A stretch of DNA of 64,000 bases, from NCBI RefSeq assembly GCF_007995155.1, contig NZ_CP042593.1, positions 1,840,001 through 1,904,000 on the forward strand, read 5' to 3'. The notes below the pieces were generated by a model. The model had not been told where the DNA came from, did not search any database, and saw only the letters and a list, made by a program, of their open reading frames with translations. Made by a program: the position numbers and the translations under genes. Below, one piece after another: positions 1 to 6,904 of this stretch (positions are counted from its first letter, which is position 1; every line of letters begins with the position of its first letter). This DNA is from Cytobacillus dafuensis. Lineage in GTDB: Bacteria; Bacillota; Bacilli; Bacillales; Cytobacillaceae.

Positions 1-1
1 A

Positions 2-532
2 CGGTCTAAAATACTTGGTGGTGAATTTCATTCCATTCTGCAATGCATTCGATGTGCAGCTTGTGTGAATGTTTGTCCAGTATACCGTCATGTTGGCGGA
101 CATTCTTATGGATCTATTTACTCTGGGCCTATCGGAGCGGTGTTATCTCCATTATTAGGAGGGTATGAAGATTATAAGGAGCTACCTTATGCCTCGACAT
201 TATGTGGCGCCTGTACAGAGGCATGCCCTGTGAAAATTCCATTACACGAGCTACTTCATAAACACCGACAAGTAATCGTCGAGCGGGAGGGAAAAGCGCC
301 AATCTCAGAAAAAATGGCTATGAAAGCCTTTGGCCTTGGGGCAGCATCAGCATCAATATATAAAATTGGATCAAAGCTTGCACCAACTGCGATGAATCCC
401 TTTACTGTTGGAGATAAAATTTCTAAAGGACCAGGTCCGCTAAAGGCTTGGACGGAAATTCGCGACTTTCCAGCGCCAAATAAAGAAAGATTTCGAGACT
501 GGTTTAATAATCGCGATAAAGGGGGGAAATAA
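2..532 (+). CDS. lutB: LutB, lactate-utilisation iron-sulfur oxidoreductase (3' part)
   Basis: C-terminal portion of LutB; the reading frame is open from base 2, so the start lies upstream of the window. LutABC is the iron-sulfur complex that oxidises L-lactate to pyruvate in Bacillus. The visible part carries two ferredoxin-type cysteine clusters typical of the family, [12 protein letters not shown] near base 50 and CGACTEACP near base 200, followed by the conserved HELLHKHR segment. The stop is 3 nt before lutC, which fits a translationally linked lutABC operon. Function follows from family knowledge; only the cysteine motifs are seen directly. Confidence 0.95.
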   Translation, partial: RSKILGGEFHSILQCIRCAACVNVCPVYRHVGGHSYGSIYSGPIGAVLSPLLGGYEDYKELPYASTLCGACTEACPVKIPLHELLHKHRQVIVEREGKAPISEKMAMKAFGLGAASASIYKIGSKLAPTAMNPFTVGDKISKGPGPLKAWTEIRDFPAPNKERFRDWFNNRDKGGK

Positions 533-535
533 GCA

Positions 536-1255
536 GTGAGTGGGGAAGTTCAAAACAGAGATGTATTCCTTCATAAAATTGCTCAACGTTTAGGGAGAAA
601 TCAAGTGGCTAAAGCTGTAGAAAGGCCAATATGGAGCTTTCATCCACAGGATACAGTCTTAAAGGGTGCAAGCACAGATGAATTACTTGAGGTACTAATA
701 AAGCAATGTAAAAGCATTCACACAGACATTTTTGTTACCAATAAAACAGGGTTATCAGAAGTATTAAATAATATTGTAATTGAGTTTGGCGGAGGATCGA
801 TTGTAAGAGGGAAGGACCCTCGATTTGAAGAATATGGACTTTCACCTCTTTTTAATCAAATTTGGCCGAATGAAAATATCGACATTTATGAGTGGGACTC
901 CACTAAAGATGATGTGAATATCAAAAATGCAGAGAAGGCAAGCATAGGGATAACTATTAGTGACATTACTTTAGCCGAATCAGGAACATCAGTCCTTTTC
1001 AGTAGTAAGGATAGAGGAAGAAGCATTAATTTCTTACCTTTAGCGTCAGTTATAATTATTCCAAAAAGCTCTACTGTCCCTCGTATGACTCAGGCAGCTA
1101 GACTCATAAGGGACAAAATAAAAAAAGGTGAGCATCTTTCCTCCTGCATAAATTTCATTACAGGTCCAAGCAACTCGGCAGATATTGAAATGAACTTAGT
1201 TGTCGGAGTACATGGGCCAGTGAAAGCTGCTTATGTCGTTGTAGAGGATGTATAA
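536..1255 (+). CDS. lutC: LutC, lactate-utilisation protein (LUD domain)
   Basis: 239-residue LUD-domain protein (old DUF162), the usual length of LutC, which works with LutA and LutB in lactate oxidation to pyruvate. The GTG start at 536 is preceded by a GGGGGG ribosome site that overlaps the end of lutB. The conserved block SDITLAESGTSVLFSS and the basic stretch after it (KDRGRSINFLP) are diagnostic of the LUD fold. It is the last gene of the operon: a hairpin follows and the next gene is convergent. In B. subtilis the operon is repressed by LutR and SinR; its promoter is outside this window. Confidence 0.93.
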   Translation: MSGEVQNRDVFLHKIAQRLGRNQVAKAVERPIWSFHPQDTVLKGASTDELLEVLIKQCKSIHTDIFVTNKTGLSEVLNNIVIEFGGGSIVRGKDPRFEEYGLSPLFNQIWPNENIDIYEWDSTKDDVNIKNAEKASIGITISDITLAESGTSVLFSSKDRGRSINFLPLASVIIIPKSSTVPRMTQAARLIRDKIKKGEHLSSCINFITGPSNSADIEMNLVVGVHGPVKAAYVVVEDV

Positions 1256-1267
1256 AGTAATTTAAAT

Positions 1268-1292
1268 AAAAAAGTAGATTAAGAATCTACTT
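1268..1292 (-). terminator. Intrinsic terminator between lutC and the GNAT gene
   Basis: Perfect 9-bp stem AAGTAGATT/AATCTACTT (1272-1280 and 1284-1292) with a 3-nt loop. The A-rich run on its left becomes a U-tail for the minus strand, so it mainly serves the convergent acetyltransferase gene. It may also stop lutBC transcripts. Confidence 0.75.
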
Positions 1293-1309
1293 GGAAAATA
1301 GAGTTATGG

Positions 1310-1813
1310 CTAAACTTTATATTCGTAATAAGGCTCTTCTTGTTCAGTATCTTCAAACCATTTTGTCCCTTTATATGTAAAACCGATTTTTTCTAGTATT
1401 TTTAATGAACCTTTATTTTGAGGATCAGCAGATGCGGTAATCAAGCGAACTTTACCATGGTTTTTGGCAAGAACTAAACAAGCATTTGCTGCTTCTGTGG
1501 CAAAACCCTTTCCCCAAGATTTCTTACTAAAATGATAAATTAATTCAACATTGTCTAAAGGACCTGTGATGTTAAAACCTGCAGCCCCAATAATTTCATT
1601 AGCTTCTTTGTCTAATACAGCATATACAGAAAGAGCGTTTGCATAATGGCATTTGCGATAGCCATTCATTACTTGAAGTAAAACATTATGTGGGGAAGAT
1701 CCATTACATAGGGTCATAACTTCTTCATCACCCCAAAACTCTTTAACGGAATCCAGATGAATGTCATCAAAAACACATAAACATAGACGTTTAGTTTCAT
1801 ATATTATTTCCAT
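1310..1813 (-). CDS. GNAT family N-acetyltransferase (RimJ/RimL type)
   Basis: 167-residue acetyl-CoA-dependent N-acetyltransferase. It opens with the TKRLCL segment common to RimJ/RimL-like proteins and contains the acetyl-CoA-binding motif A as SWGKGFATEAANA (around residues 95-107), then the typical C-terminal PQNKGSLKILEKIGF. The substrate cannot be told from sequence; relatives act on ribosomal protein N-termini, small amines or antibiotics. It is convergent with lutC and shares a terminator with it. No operon partner is apparent. Confidence 0.85.
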   Translation of the reverse strand: MEIIYETKRLCLCVFDDIHLDSVKEFWGDEEVMTLCNGSSPHNVLLQVMNGYRKCHYANALSVYAVLDKEANEIIGAAGFNITGPLDNVELIYHFSKKSWGKGFATEAANACLVLAKNHGKVRLITASADPQNKGSLKILEKIGFTYKGTKWFEDTEQEEPYYEYKV

Positions 1814-2009
1814 TCATTCACCTACTCATAAATAATAGTCATTTTAAATATATCCCAAAATATAACAAGAATACAATGGGGATTTTTTGTGTAGACCATG
1901 TTTATTAGACTGAGGATTTGAAAAAAGAAAAAAAGAAGCTGGACTTGAATGGGCTTCTTTGTCCAGAGAAGATTTGTGTGCGGCAATATATGAGTTGAAG
2001 GTATTTACT

Positions 2010-2108
2010 TTATTTTTGAAAAGGTGTTTTTTTATTCTTTTTACATGTTGAATTAGTAATTCCAAAATATGAACCAATAAAAATAGCTATCCAAACGACT
2101 AATTCCAT
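2010..2108 (-). CDS. Small membrane peptide, 32 aa
   Basis: Short ORF starting MELVVWIAIFIGSYFGI and ending in a lysine-rich tail. A GGAG ribosome site lies 7 nt before the ATG. The first 20 residues form one hydrophobic segment and the tail is basic, the pattern of single-pass small membrane proteins. No family is recognised. The leader (GGAGTTGAT then ATGG) resembles that of the L,D-transpeptidase gene just upstream on the same strand, so the two may share a transcript. It replaces a longer overlapping frame here that has no ribosome site. Confidence 0.45.
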   Translation of the reverse strand: MELVVWIAIFIGSYFGITNSTCKKNKKTPFQK

Positions 2109-2211
2109 ATAATCAACTCCAAAATTTTTATTAATAATATATTCAAAAAGATAATAAAAGATTTATACATTTGACTCAAACTTTGAAGGAAAGGTGGTGA
2201 AATTAAAAAAG

Positions 2212-2547
2212 TCATCTATGAATATAAACACTAGTACCAACCGGAACTTTAGAAGATAAATCTAGAACATCTTGATTAAACATTCTAATACATCCATGTG
2301 AGACATCCTTTCCAATTGATGCTGGGTTATTTGTTCCGTGTATACCGTAATGAGGTTGTGACAATCCCATCCACAGCACACCAAATGGTCCGCCGGGATT
2401 AGGTTGTTTATTGATGATTTTGTATGTCCCTGAAGGTGTTGGTGATAGTATTTTTCCTACTGCAATGGGGTAAGTTTTTATTAGCCTATTTCCATCAAAA
2501 AGCTTTAATTGATGTTTTGAAGTAGATACGTCAATCCATCTCGCCAT
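2212..2547 (-). CDS. L,D-transpeptidase (YkuD catalytic domain only)
   Basis: 111-residue protein with the full YkuD-type catalytic signature: [10 protein letters not shown] then SHGCIRM, where the cysteine is the acyl-enzyme nucleophile. These enzymes make 3-3 cross-links in, or attach proteins to, peptidoglycan. I chose the ATG of MARWIDVS because GGAG lies 9 nt ahead; an in-frame ATG 28 codons upstream has no ribosome site. It lacks the LysM domain of B. subtilis YkuD and has no signal peptide, so export is unexplained; short spore-associated relatives share this layout. The reaction is inferred from the family. Confidence 0.85.
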   Translation of the reverse strand: MARWIDVSTSKHQLKLFDGNRLIKTYPIAVGKILSPTPSGTYKIINKQPNPGGPFGVLWMGLSQPHYGIHGTNNPASIGKDVSHGCIRMFNQDVLDLSSKVPVGTSVYIHR

Positions 2548-2750
2548 GAAGATCAACTCCATATTTTTGATCATTGTATGATGAATACTGGCAATTGTTA
2601 ATGACAGGGATTGATAATATAGTTGGTGCATGATTGGACAAATTATTGTAATAAATACTTAGAAAAACTCATCGAAAAGGATGAGAACAAAGACTTTTTT
2701 ACGAATTCTTAAATAAAGAGCTGGTGGGTAAATCTAAAGAGTTTTGCAAA

Positions 2751-2781
2751 TAGAAAAAGACCCTTACTCAATGAGTAAGGG
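2751..2781 (-). terminator. Intrinsic terminator of GNAT gene 2785-3294
   Basis: 9-bp perfect stem CCCTTACTC/GAGTAAGGG (2761-2769, 2773-2781), followed on the minus strand by a U-rich tail. Confidence 0.85.
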
Positions 2782-2784
2782 CTT

Positions 2785-3294
2785 TTAAGCTTCAAATGCA
2801 AATAGCTTAAGTTCTTCAGAATCATTAGGGAGCTGAATCAGTCGTTCAAACTGTAATCCCACTTTTTCAAGCAGTTTGGCAGAAGCGTGATTGTCTTGAG
2901 CGGTGATCGCCACAATGCGATTTAACCCCAGAGTATCTTTTGCATATGCCATTACAGAAGAGGCTGCTTCATAGGCATATCCTTTTCCCCAATACTTTGG
3001 CAGAAAGGCATATCCAAGATCGACATCTTCCAATGTATCTCTTTTTACAAGACCACAGATTCCAATCGGAACATGATCTTCCTTTCGCTCCACCAAATAG
3101 AAACAGAATCCGAATTGTTCATACGAGCGAACCGCTCCATTCAAAATATAAGCCCGTGCGTCTTCAAGAGTTCTCACACCGCGATCGCCTATAAATTGCA
3201 GCCATGAGGGGTCATTTAAAAGCTCTAAAATAAATGCTGCATCATCAGTTGTTTGTAAGCGTAGGATAAGTCTTTCAGTTTCAAGAATTTTCAA
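2785..3294 (-). CDS. GNAT family N-acetyltransferase
   Basis: 169-residue acetyltransferase of the RimJ/RimL branch. It begins MKILETERLILR, the family's signature opening, and has acetyl-CoA-binding motif A as YWGKGYAYEAASS and the C-terminal NHASAKLLEKVGL. It is a paralogue, not a copy, of the acetyltransferase 1 kb downstream. The ORF stands alone with its own terminator and no operon partner. The substrate is unknown. Confidence 0.88.
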   Translation of the reverse strand: MKILETERLILRLQTTDDAAFILELLNDPSWLQFIGDRGVRTLEDARAYILNGAVRSYEQFGFCFYLVERKEDHVPIGICGLVKRDTLEDVDLGYAFLPKYWGKGYAYEAASSVMAYAKDTLGLNRIVAITAQDNHASAKLLEKVGLQFERLIQLPNDSEELKLFAFEA

Positions 3295-3511
3295 AGGAAA
3301 TCCACCAGCCTTTCAGGATTTTATTATTGCTAGAAATCCTATTTTTCATATGCTTCATTTTATCTTAAACTTTAAGGATAGTGAAGTACTTTCAGGAAGG
3401 TTATCAAAGCGTCAGTCTTGTACGTTGTTTATTGTTGGGGAATTGAAAGAAGCTAAGGTGGTATGGAGATACATAGGACAAGGAAACAGATTTTGTATTT
3501 AGTTTCATAAA

Positions 3512-3532
3512 AAAAGACCTATTTTTTAGGTC
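3512..3532 (-). terminator. Terminator overlapping the stop of the 58-aa ORF
   Basis: GGACCT/AGGTC stem with an A-rich loop and a six-U tail on the minus strand. The stem includes the stop codon region of the small membrane ORF. Confidence 0.65.
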
Positions 3533-3695
3533 CAATGCTTGAAGAATTTTGTTTTTTAAGAATATGAAAAATTAATTCCAGTTGGCAAGCAATGATAGCA
3601 AGAATTCCAAAAATCGCTCCTATTAGAATACCAGGCAGTCCAAAAAGAAATAAACCCAATAGTACACCTGAAATTAAACAAATTAAATAGAGCAT
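3519..3695 (-). CDS. Small two-segment membrane protein, 58 aa
   Basis: Short ORF with a GAGGTG ribosome site about 6 nt before its ATG. Residues 2-44 are almost wholly hydrophobic, with Gly/Pro breaks (FLFGLPGILIGAIFG) suggesting two membrane helices in a hairpin; the tail is short and polar. Its stop codon is embedded in a terminator hairpin, which supports a real transcription unit. No family is recognised. Confidence 0.55.
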   Translation of the reverse strand: MLYLICLISGVLLGLFLFGLPGILIGAIFGILAIIACQLELIFHILKKQNSSSIGPKK

Positions 3696-3911
3696 TATGT
3701 CACCTCAATACTATCCTAACTTAAATAGTAAATATTGGATAGCATTAAATGTAAATTATTGGTGGAGTAATAATGTTCAATTGAATTATTATGTTTCTCC
3801 AAAAATATGACTTACAGGCGGGTTCGTGGAGTTATTAGGAGAAATTAACAAAATTGTTGCAGGAATTTGCTTAAATCTCCCGAATTATGTATGTAAAAAG
3901 GAGATGAGGCA

Positions 3912-4052
3912 ATGGAGCAAGTTATTGAAAAATGGATTTGCTCGAATTGCAGCATAGAGATAACAGATGAGAATGAATTTATAGATAATAACGGTGTTTG
4001 TGATGAATGTTATAGTATCCCAATAAAGAAGAAACTTAAATTAATCATTTGA
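3912..4052 (+). CDS. Small zinc-ribbon protein, 46 aa
   Basis: 46-residue ORF with an AGGAG ribosome site before the ATG. Two CxxC pairs, CSNC at residues 10-13 and CDEC at 30-33, are spaced as in a zinc ribbon or sigma-inhibitor-type finger; the C-terminus is lysine-rich. B. subtilis encodes similar small fingers such as CsfB, but the similarity here is only in layout, so no name is given. The zinc site is seen; the function is not known. Confidence 0.6.
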   Translation: MEQVIEKWICSNCSIEITDENEFIDNNGVCDECYSIPIKKKLKLII

Positions 4053-4101
4053 TGGAACATGTCTTCTTTTATCGAATAGTAAGGTGGAAGGAGATCTTTT
4101 C

Positions 4102-4170
4102 GTGATTAAAAAATGCATACTGATTTTAATATTATTTACGTTTTTACCTGTTTCCGTAATAAGTAATTAG
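4102..4170 (+). CDS. Tiny hydrophobic peptide, 22 aa (possible leader or decayed signal peptide)
   Basis: GTG start with a strong AAGGAG ribosome site at 4088-4093. The peptide MIKKCILILILFTFLPVS looks like a signal peptide with nothing after it, and a terminator hairpin begins at its stop codon. It could be a membrane-active peptide, a leader, or the remnant of a truncated secreted protein. Low certainty. Confidence 0.35.
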   Translation: MIKKCILILILFTFLPVSVISN

Positions 4171-4192
4171 CATCCATCGGGGTGCTTTTTCT
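4168..4192 (+). terminator. Intrinsic terminator after the 22-aa ORF
   Basis: GCATCC/GGGTGC stem (one G-U pair), 4-nt loop, then TTTTTCTTTT. Confidence 0.7.
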
Positions 4193-4258
4193 TTTGCCCA
4201 AAACAACTCAAATATCGGAGGTGGCAGGTGATGTAGATAGGAACATTTGTTTCGGAAT

Positions 4259-4304
4259 TAAAAAAGTCGCCAATCCTTATTTACCAAGGAATTGACGACT
4301 TTCT
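4259..4304 (-). terminator. Terminator of tRNA-Arg
   Basis: Stem AAGTCG/CGACTT extended by CAATCCTT/AAGGAATTG, with an A-run on the left that reads as a U-tail on the minus strand. Confidence 0.75.
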
Positions 4305-4311
4305 ATTTTGA

Positions 4312-4385
4312 CGTCCCAGATAGGAATCGAACCTACGACCTACAGCTTAGGAGGCTGTCGCTCTATCCTACTGAGCTACTGGGAC
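4312..4385 (-). tRNA. tRNA-Arg (anticodon CCT)
   Basis: Minus-strand cloverleaf of 74 nt. The acceptor stem is GTCCCAG/CTGGGAC, the D-arm begins GCTCAGTAGGATAGAGC, the anticodon stem is ACAGC/GCTGT with loop CTCCTAA (anticodon CCT, reading AGG), and the T-arm contains GGTTCGATTCC. It lies alone and is followed by a strong hairpin. A plus-strand frame that crosses it is not a gene. Confidence 0.96.
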
Positions 4386-4479
4386 ATTACATTAGATTTT
4401 CATTATAAACCCAATTTTCCAGTGCAGTCAATTGTTTCGAATGAAAAGGGGCGAACGGACATGCCAATCGCCCTTAGCT

Positions 4480-5520
4480 TTAGTTTAATAGCTTTTTTCT
4501 ATAATACTTAAAAATAGTAGCTGCTCTTCTCTGCAAATTTTTGAGCTTTGATGTACTTAATTCGATTAACGGCTGTGCAAATGGAATGGTCATTTTGCTC
4601 GATAATAGCAAGGTGAGAACTAAAGAGATTCCTGCTAGCAAAAGAAAGTTTTTTGGCTCAGTAAAATAGTTTTGTATATTGCTTTCCCTAAAAAGACGTA
4701 CAAAGAACCCATGAAGTAAATAAACATAAAGAGTATTCTTACCTACAGTTGTAAAGAAATATTGTTTCCTTGGAACAAGAGAGAAAAAACTAAAGACCAT
4801 TATTAGGCTTAATATATAGAAGGCAAGCCGTGCAAAAACTGCCGCAATGGAATCTACCCCCATCTCTGAATAGGGTTTCGATCCAAGGAGCCATTCATGA
4901 TTCATATCCGGAAATAAATAAAAACCAGTAAAAACGATAATAAAAATGGATATTGAAGCAATCTTTGCTTTAGGTAACACGATTAAAGAAAAATGCTCTT
5001 TCTTTAAATAGTAGCCAATTAAAAAAAGCGGGAAAAACACAAAAGTTCTTGATAAGCTTAAAAATTCAGTAATCCAATCAGCATATCCAACAATTAATCC
5101 AATAGCAAAAGCGACAATGATTGAGATGATGGGCTTTATTTTTGTAAATAGAATAAGCATTATATTCCAGGAAAATAAACTAATCAAAAACCATAAGGAC
5201 CAATGTGGTGTTAGTGGATCAACCTCAATAGACGACTCATTGTATAGAAAATAATAAAAAAATGAATATATAACCTGAAATATGATATAAGGAAGGATTA
5301 ACTTTTTCGATATTTTCGCTATATAACCTTGCTTATTAAAGCCTTTAGCAAAAAAGCCTGATATTAAAATAAATGCAGGCATATGAAAGGTGTAAATCAG
5401 CTTATATAATGTATAAACAGTCTCATTTTCTGAAATATAAGACCGTAGAAAATGTCCAAATACAACTAAAAAAATTAAAATAAATTTTGCGTTATCAAAA
5501 TAATATTCACGCTTTTGCAT
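4480..5520 (-). CDS. Acyltransferase-3 family membrane protein
   Basis: 346-residue polytopic membrane protein with about ten predicted hydrophobic segments. It opens REYYFDNAKFILIFLVVFGH, where the FD-AK-lL-V-gH pattern holds the catalytic-site histidine of acyltransferase-3 proteins. FHMPAFILISGFFAK and YLLHGFFVR later on are further family marks. Such enzymes O-acetylate cell-surface glycans or lipids; the substrate is not inferable. There is no SGNH lyase-like domain, unlike OatA. An AGGAGG ribosome site sits directly before the ATG. It is monocistronic, next to the tRNA. Confidence 0.88.
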   Translation of the reverse strand: MQKREYYFDNAKFILIFLVVFGHFLRSYISENETVYTLYKLIYTFHMPAFILISGFFAKGFNKQGYIAKISKKLILPYIIFQVIYSFFYYFLYNESSIEVDPLTPHWSLWFLISLFSWNIMLILFTKIKPIISIIVAFAIGLIVGYADWITEFLSLSRTFVFFPLFLIGYYLKKEHFSLIVLPKAKIASISIFIIVFTGFYLFPDMNHEWLLGSKPYSEMGVDSIAAVFARLAFYILSLIMVFSFFSLVPRKQYFFTTVGKNTLYVYLLHGFFVRLFRESNIQNYFTEPKNFLLLAGISLVLTLLLSSKMTIPFAQPLIELSTSKLKNLQRRAATIFKYYRKKLLN

Positions 5521-5766
5521 GTCTTCCTCCTCTTTTTAGACCCCCTAAAAAGATTTTTTTATTATACACCCACCCTATCATGAATAAAACCAATAAATAC
5601 ATGTGAATGAAAGGATGAATTTCCAAAAAAAGCAATTAGTATACTTTATCTTACTGTTATAATACATAAAAACATCTGTTATATAATTGTGTATGCGTTT
5701 TCAGAGTTTATTTAATTGGGTTTTAGAAAGAAATATAATTCTGTTCCAATCATAAATGATGAAATG

Positions 5767-5782
5767 TTTGACTTTTGTCACA
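5767..5782 (+). promoter_or_regulatory. FNR/CRP-type operator upstream of the kor operon
   Basis: TTTGA-N6-TCACA, one mismatch from the Fnr consensus TGTGA-N6-TCACA of Bacillus. It is centred 29.5 nt before a -10 hexamer (TACAAT, 5804-5809), which places it near -41.5 of the expected start: the class II activator position. There is no -35 box at 5781-5786. The same spacing recurs before fixA. Confidence 0.6.
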
Positions 5783-5803
5783 GCAGTTAATAAACCTTTC
5801 AAA

Positions 5804-5809
5804 TACAAT
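5804..5809 (+). promoter_or_regulatory. -10 element of the kor promoter
   Basis: TACAAT, five of six matches to the sigma-A -10, at a fixed distance from the FNR-like box. The absence of a -35 suggests that it depends on an activator. Confidence 0.5.
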
Positions 5810-5890
5810 AACTTTTAGGGGGAATGTAAACACAATTAGAAAGCTTTTTTCAAATTAGCAAAAGACATGAAGAATATTGGGAGGGTGAAT

Positions 5891-6904
5891 ATGTCAATTT
5901 TACCTAAGAAAAATGAACTTGGATTTTTTGAAATTAGACTGGAGTCAATTGGTGGACTAGGTGCCAATTTGGCTGGGAAAATGCTGGCGGAAGCTGGTGT
6001 ATTAGGGCTTGGCCTAAACGGATCAAACTTTTCTTCCTATGGATCTGAAAAAAAAGGTTCTCCTGTGAAAAGCTTTATCCGCTTTTGTGATAATGATGTA
6101 GAAATACGCGCACATAGCCCAATCGAGCAGCCTCATGTGATCGGTGTTTTTCACGAAGCATTATATAAAACTGTCGATGTAGTTAGCGGCCTTATGCCGG
6201 ATGGAATTCTATTAGTCAATTCAATTAGGAGTTTTGATGATATTAAAAAAGATTTGAAATTAGAATATGGCACGTTAGCAATCGTTGATGCATTGCAAAT
6301 TGCTGTCGAAGAGAAAACAAAAGTAAATACAGCTATGCTCGGGGCGTTATTCCGGATTTGTGACTTCCTTGACCCAGAATCAATGAAGAATGTAATCCGC
6401 AGCACATTTGAAAAGAAATATCCACATCTAGTAGAACCAAATATTAGAACCTTTGAACGTGGATATAACGAAGTTCAATTTAAAACATATGAAACACCTG
6501 AAGATGCCATTGGAAAGGAATTTTCGCGTCCATTGCCACTACTAGGATATGAAACCCAGGAAATTGGCGGCGTTATTACTGCTCAGGCAAATAGCATTTT
6601 GAAGGATCTTAGCGGTTCGAGACAAGGGTTTCTTCCTAAGTTCGAACAAGAACAATGTATTAACTGTGCAGCATGTGATACCGTTTGTCCAGATTATTGT
6701 TTTGTATGGGAAGAAGGAGAAGACAAACGGGGAAGAAAGCAAATGTTCCTAAAAGGAATAGATTATCAATACTGCAAAGGCTGTTTGAAGTGTGTTGAAG
6801 CTTGTCCAACGGCTGCATTAAGTGAATTGCGAGAATCCATTGGCTATGCTGAATCACACTGGGTCAAACAAAGCTTTCCTTATATAGTAGGAGGTATTTC
6901 ATAA
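5891..6904 (+). CDS. 2-oxoacid:ferredoxin oxidoreductase, gamma domain fused to 2x[4Fe-4S] ferredoxin domain
   Basis: 337 residues. Residues 1 to about 190 form the gamma domain of the pyruvate/2-oxoacid ferredoxin oxidoreductase family (GGLGANLAGKMLAEA near residues 20-34). The C-terminal part carries two ferredoxin clusters, CINCAACDTVCP (about 256-267) and CKGCLKCVEACP (about 295-306). It therefore fuses subunits that are separate in many archaea and clostridia. The ATG at 5891 has GGGAGGG just upstream; an ATG 8 codons earlier has no such site. The stop overlaps the next start by one base (TAATG), so the two products are made together. The oxoacid used (pyruvate, 2-oxoglutarate or branched-chain) cannot be decided. 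Confidence 0.88.
   Translation: MSILPKKNELGFFEIRLESIGGLGANLAGKMLAEAGVLGLGLNGSNFSSYGSEKKGSPVKSFIRFCDNDVEIRAHSPIEQPHVIGVFHEALYKTVDVVSGLMPDGILLVNSIRSFDDIKKDLKLEYGTLAIVDALQIAVEEKTKVNTAMLGALFRICDFLDPESMKNVIRSTFEKKYPHLVEPNIRTFERGYNEVQFKTYETPEDAIGKEFSRPLPLLGYETQEIGGVITAQANSILKDLSGSRQGFLPKFEQEQCINCAACDTVCPDYCFVWEEGEDKRGRKQMFLKGIDYQYCKGCLKCVEACPTAALSELRESIGYAESHWVKQSFPYIVGGIS

Noticed and set aside
1844..2077. 77-codon minus frame
   Set aside because: No ribosome site, odd composition; a shorter frame at 2010-2108 on the same strand has a good site and a membrane-protein profile.
2940..3194. 84-codon plus frame opposite the GNAT gene
   Set aside because: Complementary shadow of a well-supported acetyltransferase; no start signals.
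4308..4511. Plus frame across the tRNA
   Set aside because: Overlaps the tRNA-Arg on the other strand; its first residues are simply the tRNA sequence read in reverse.
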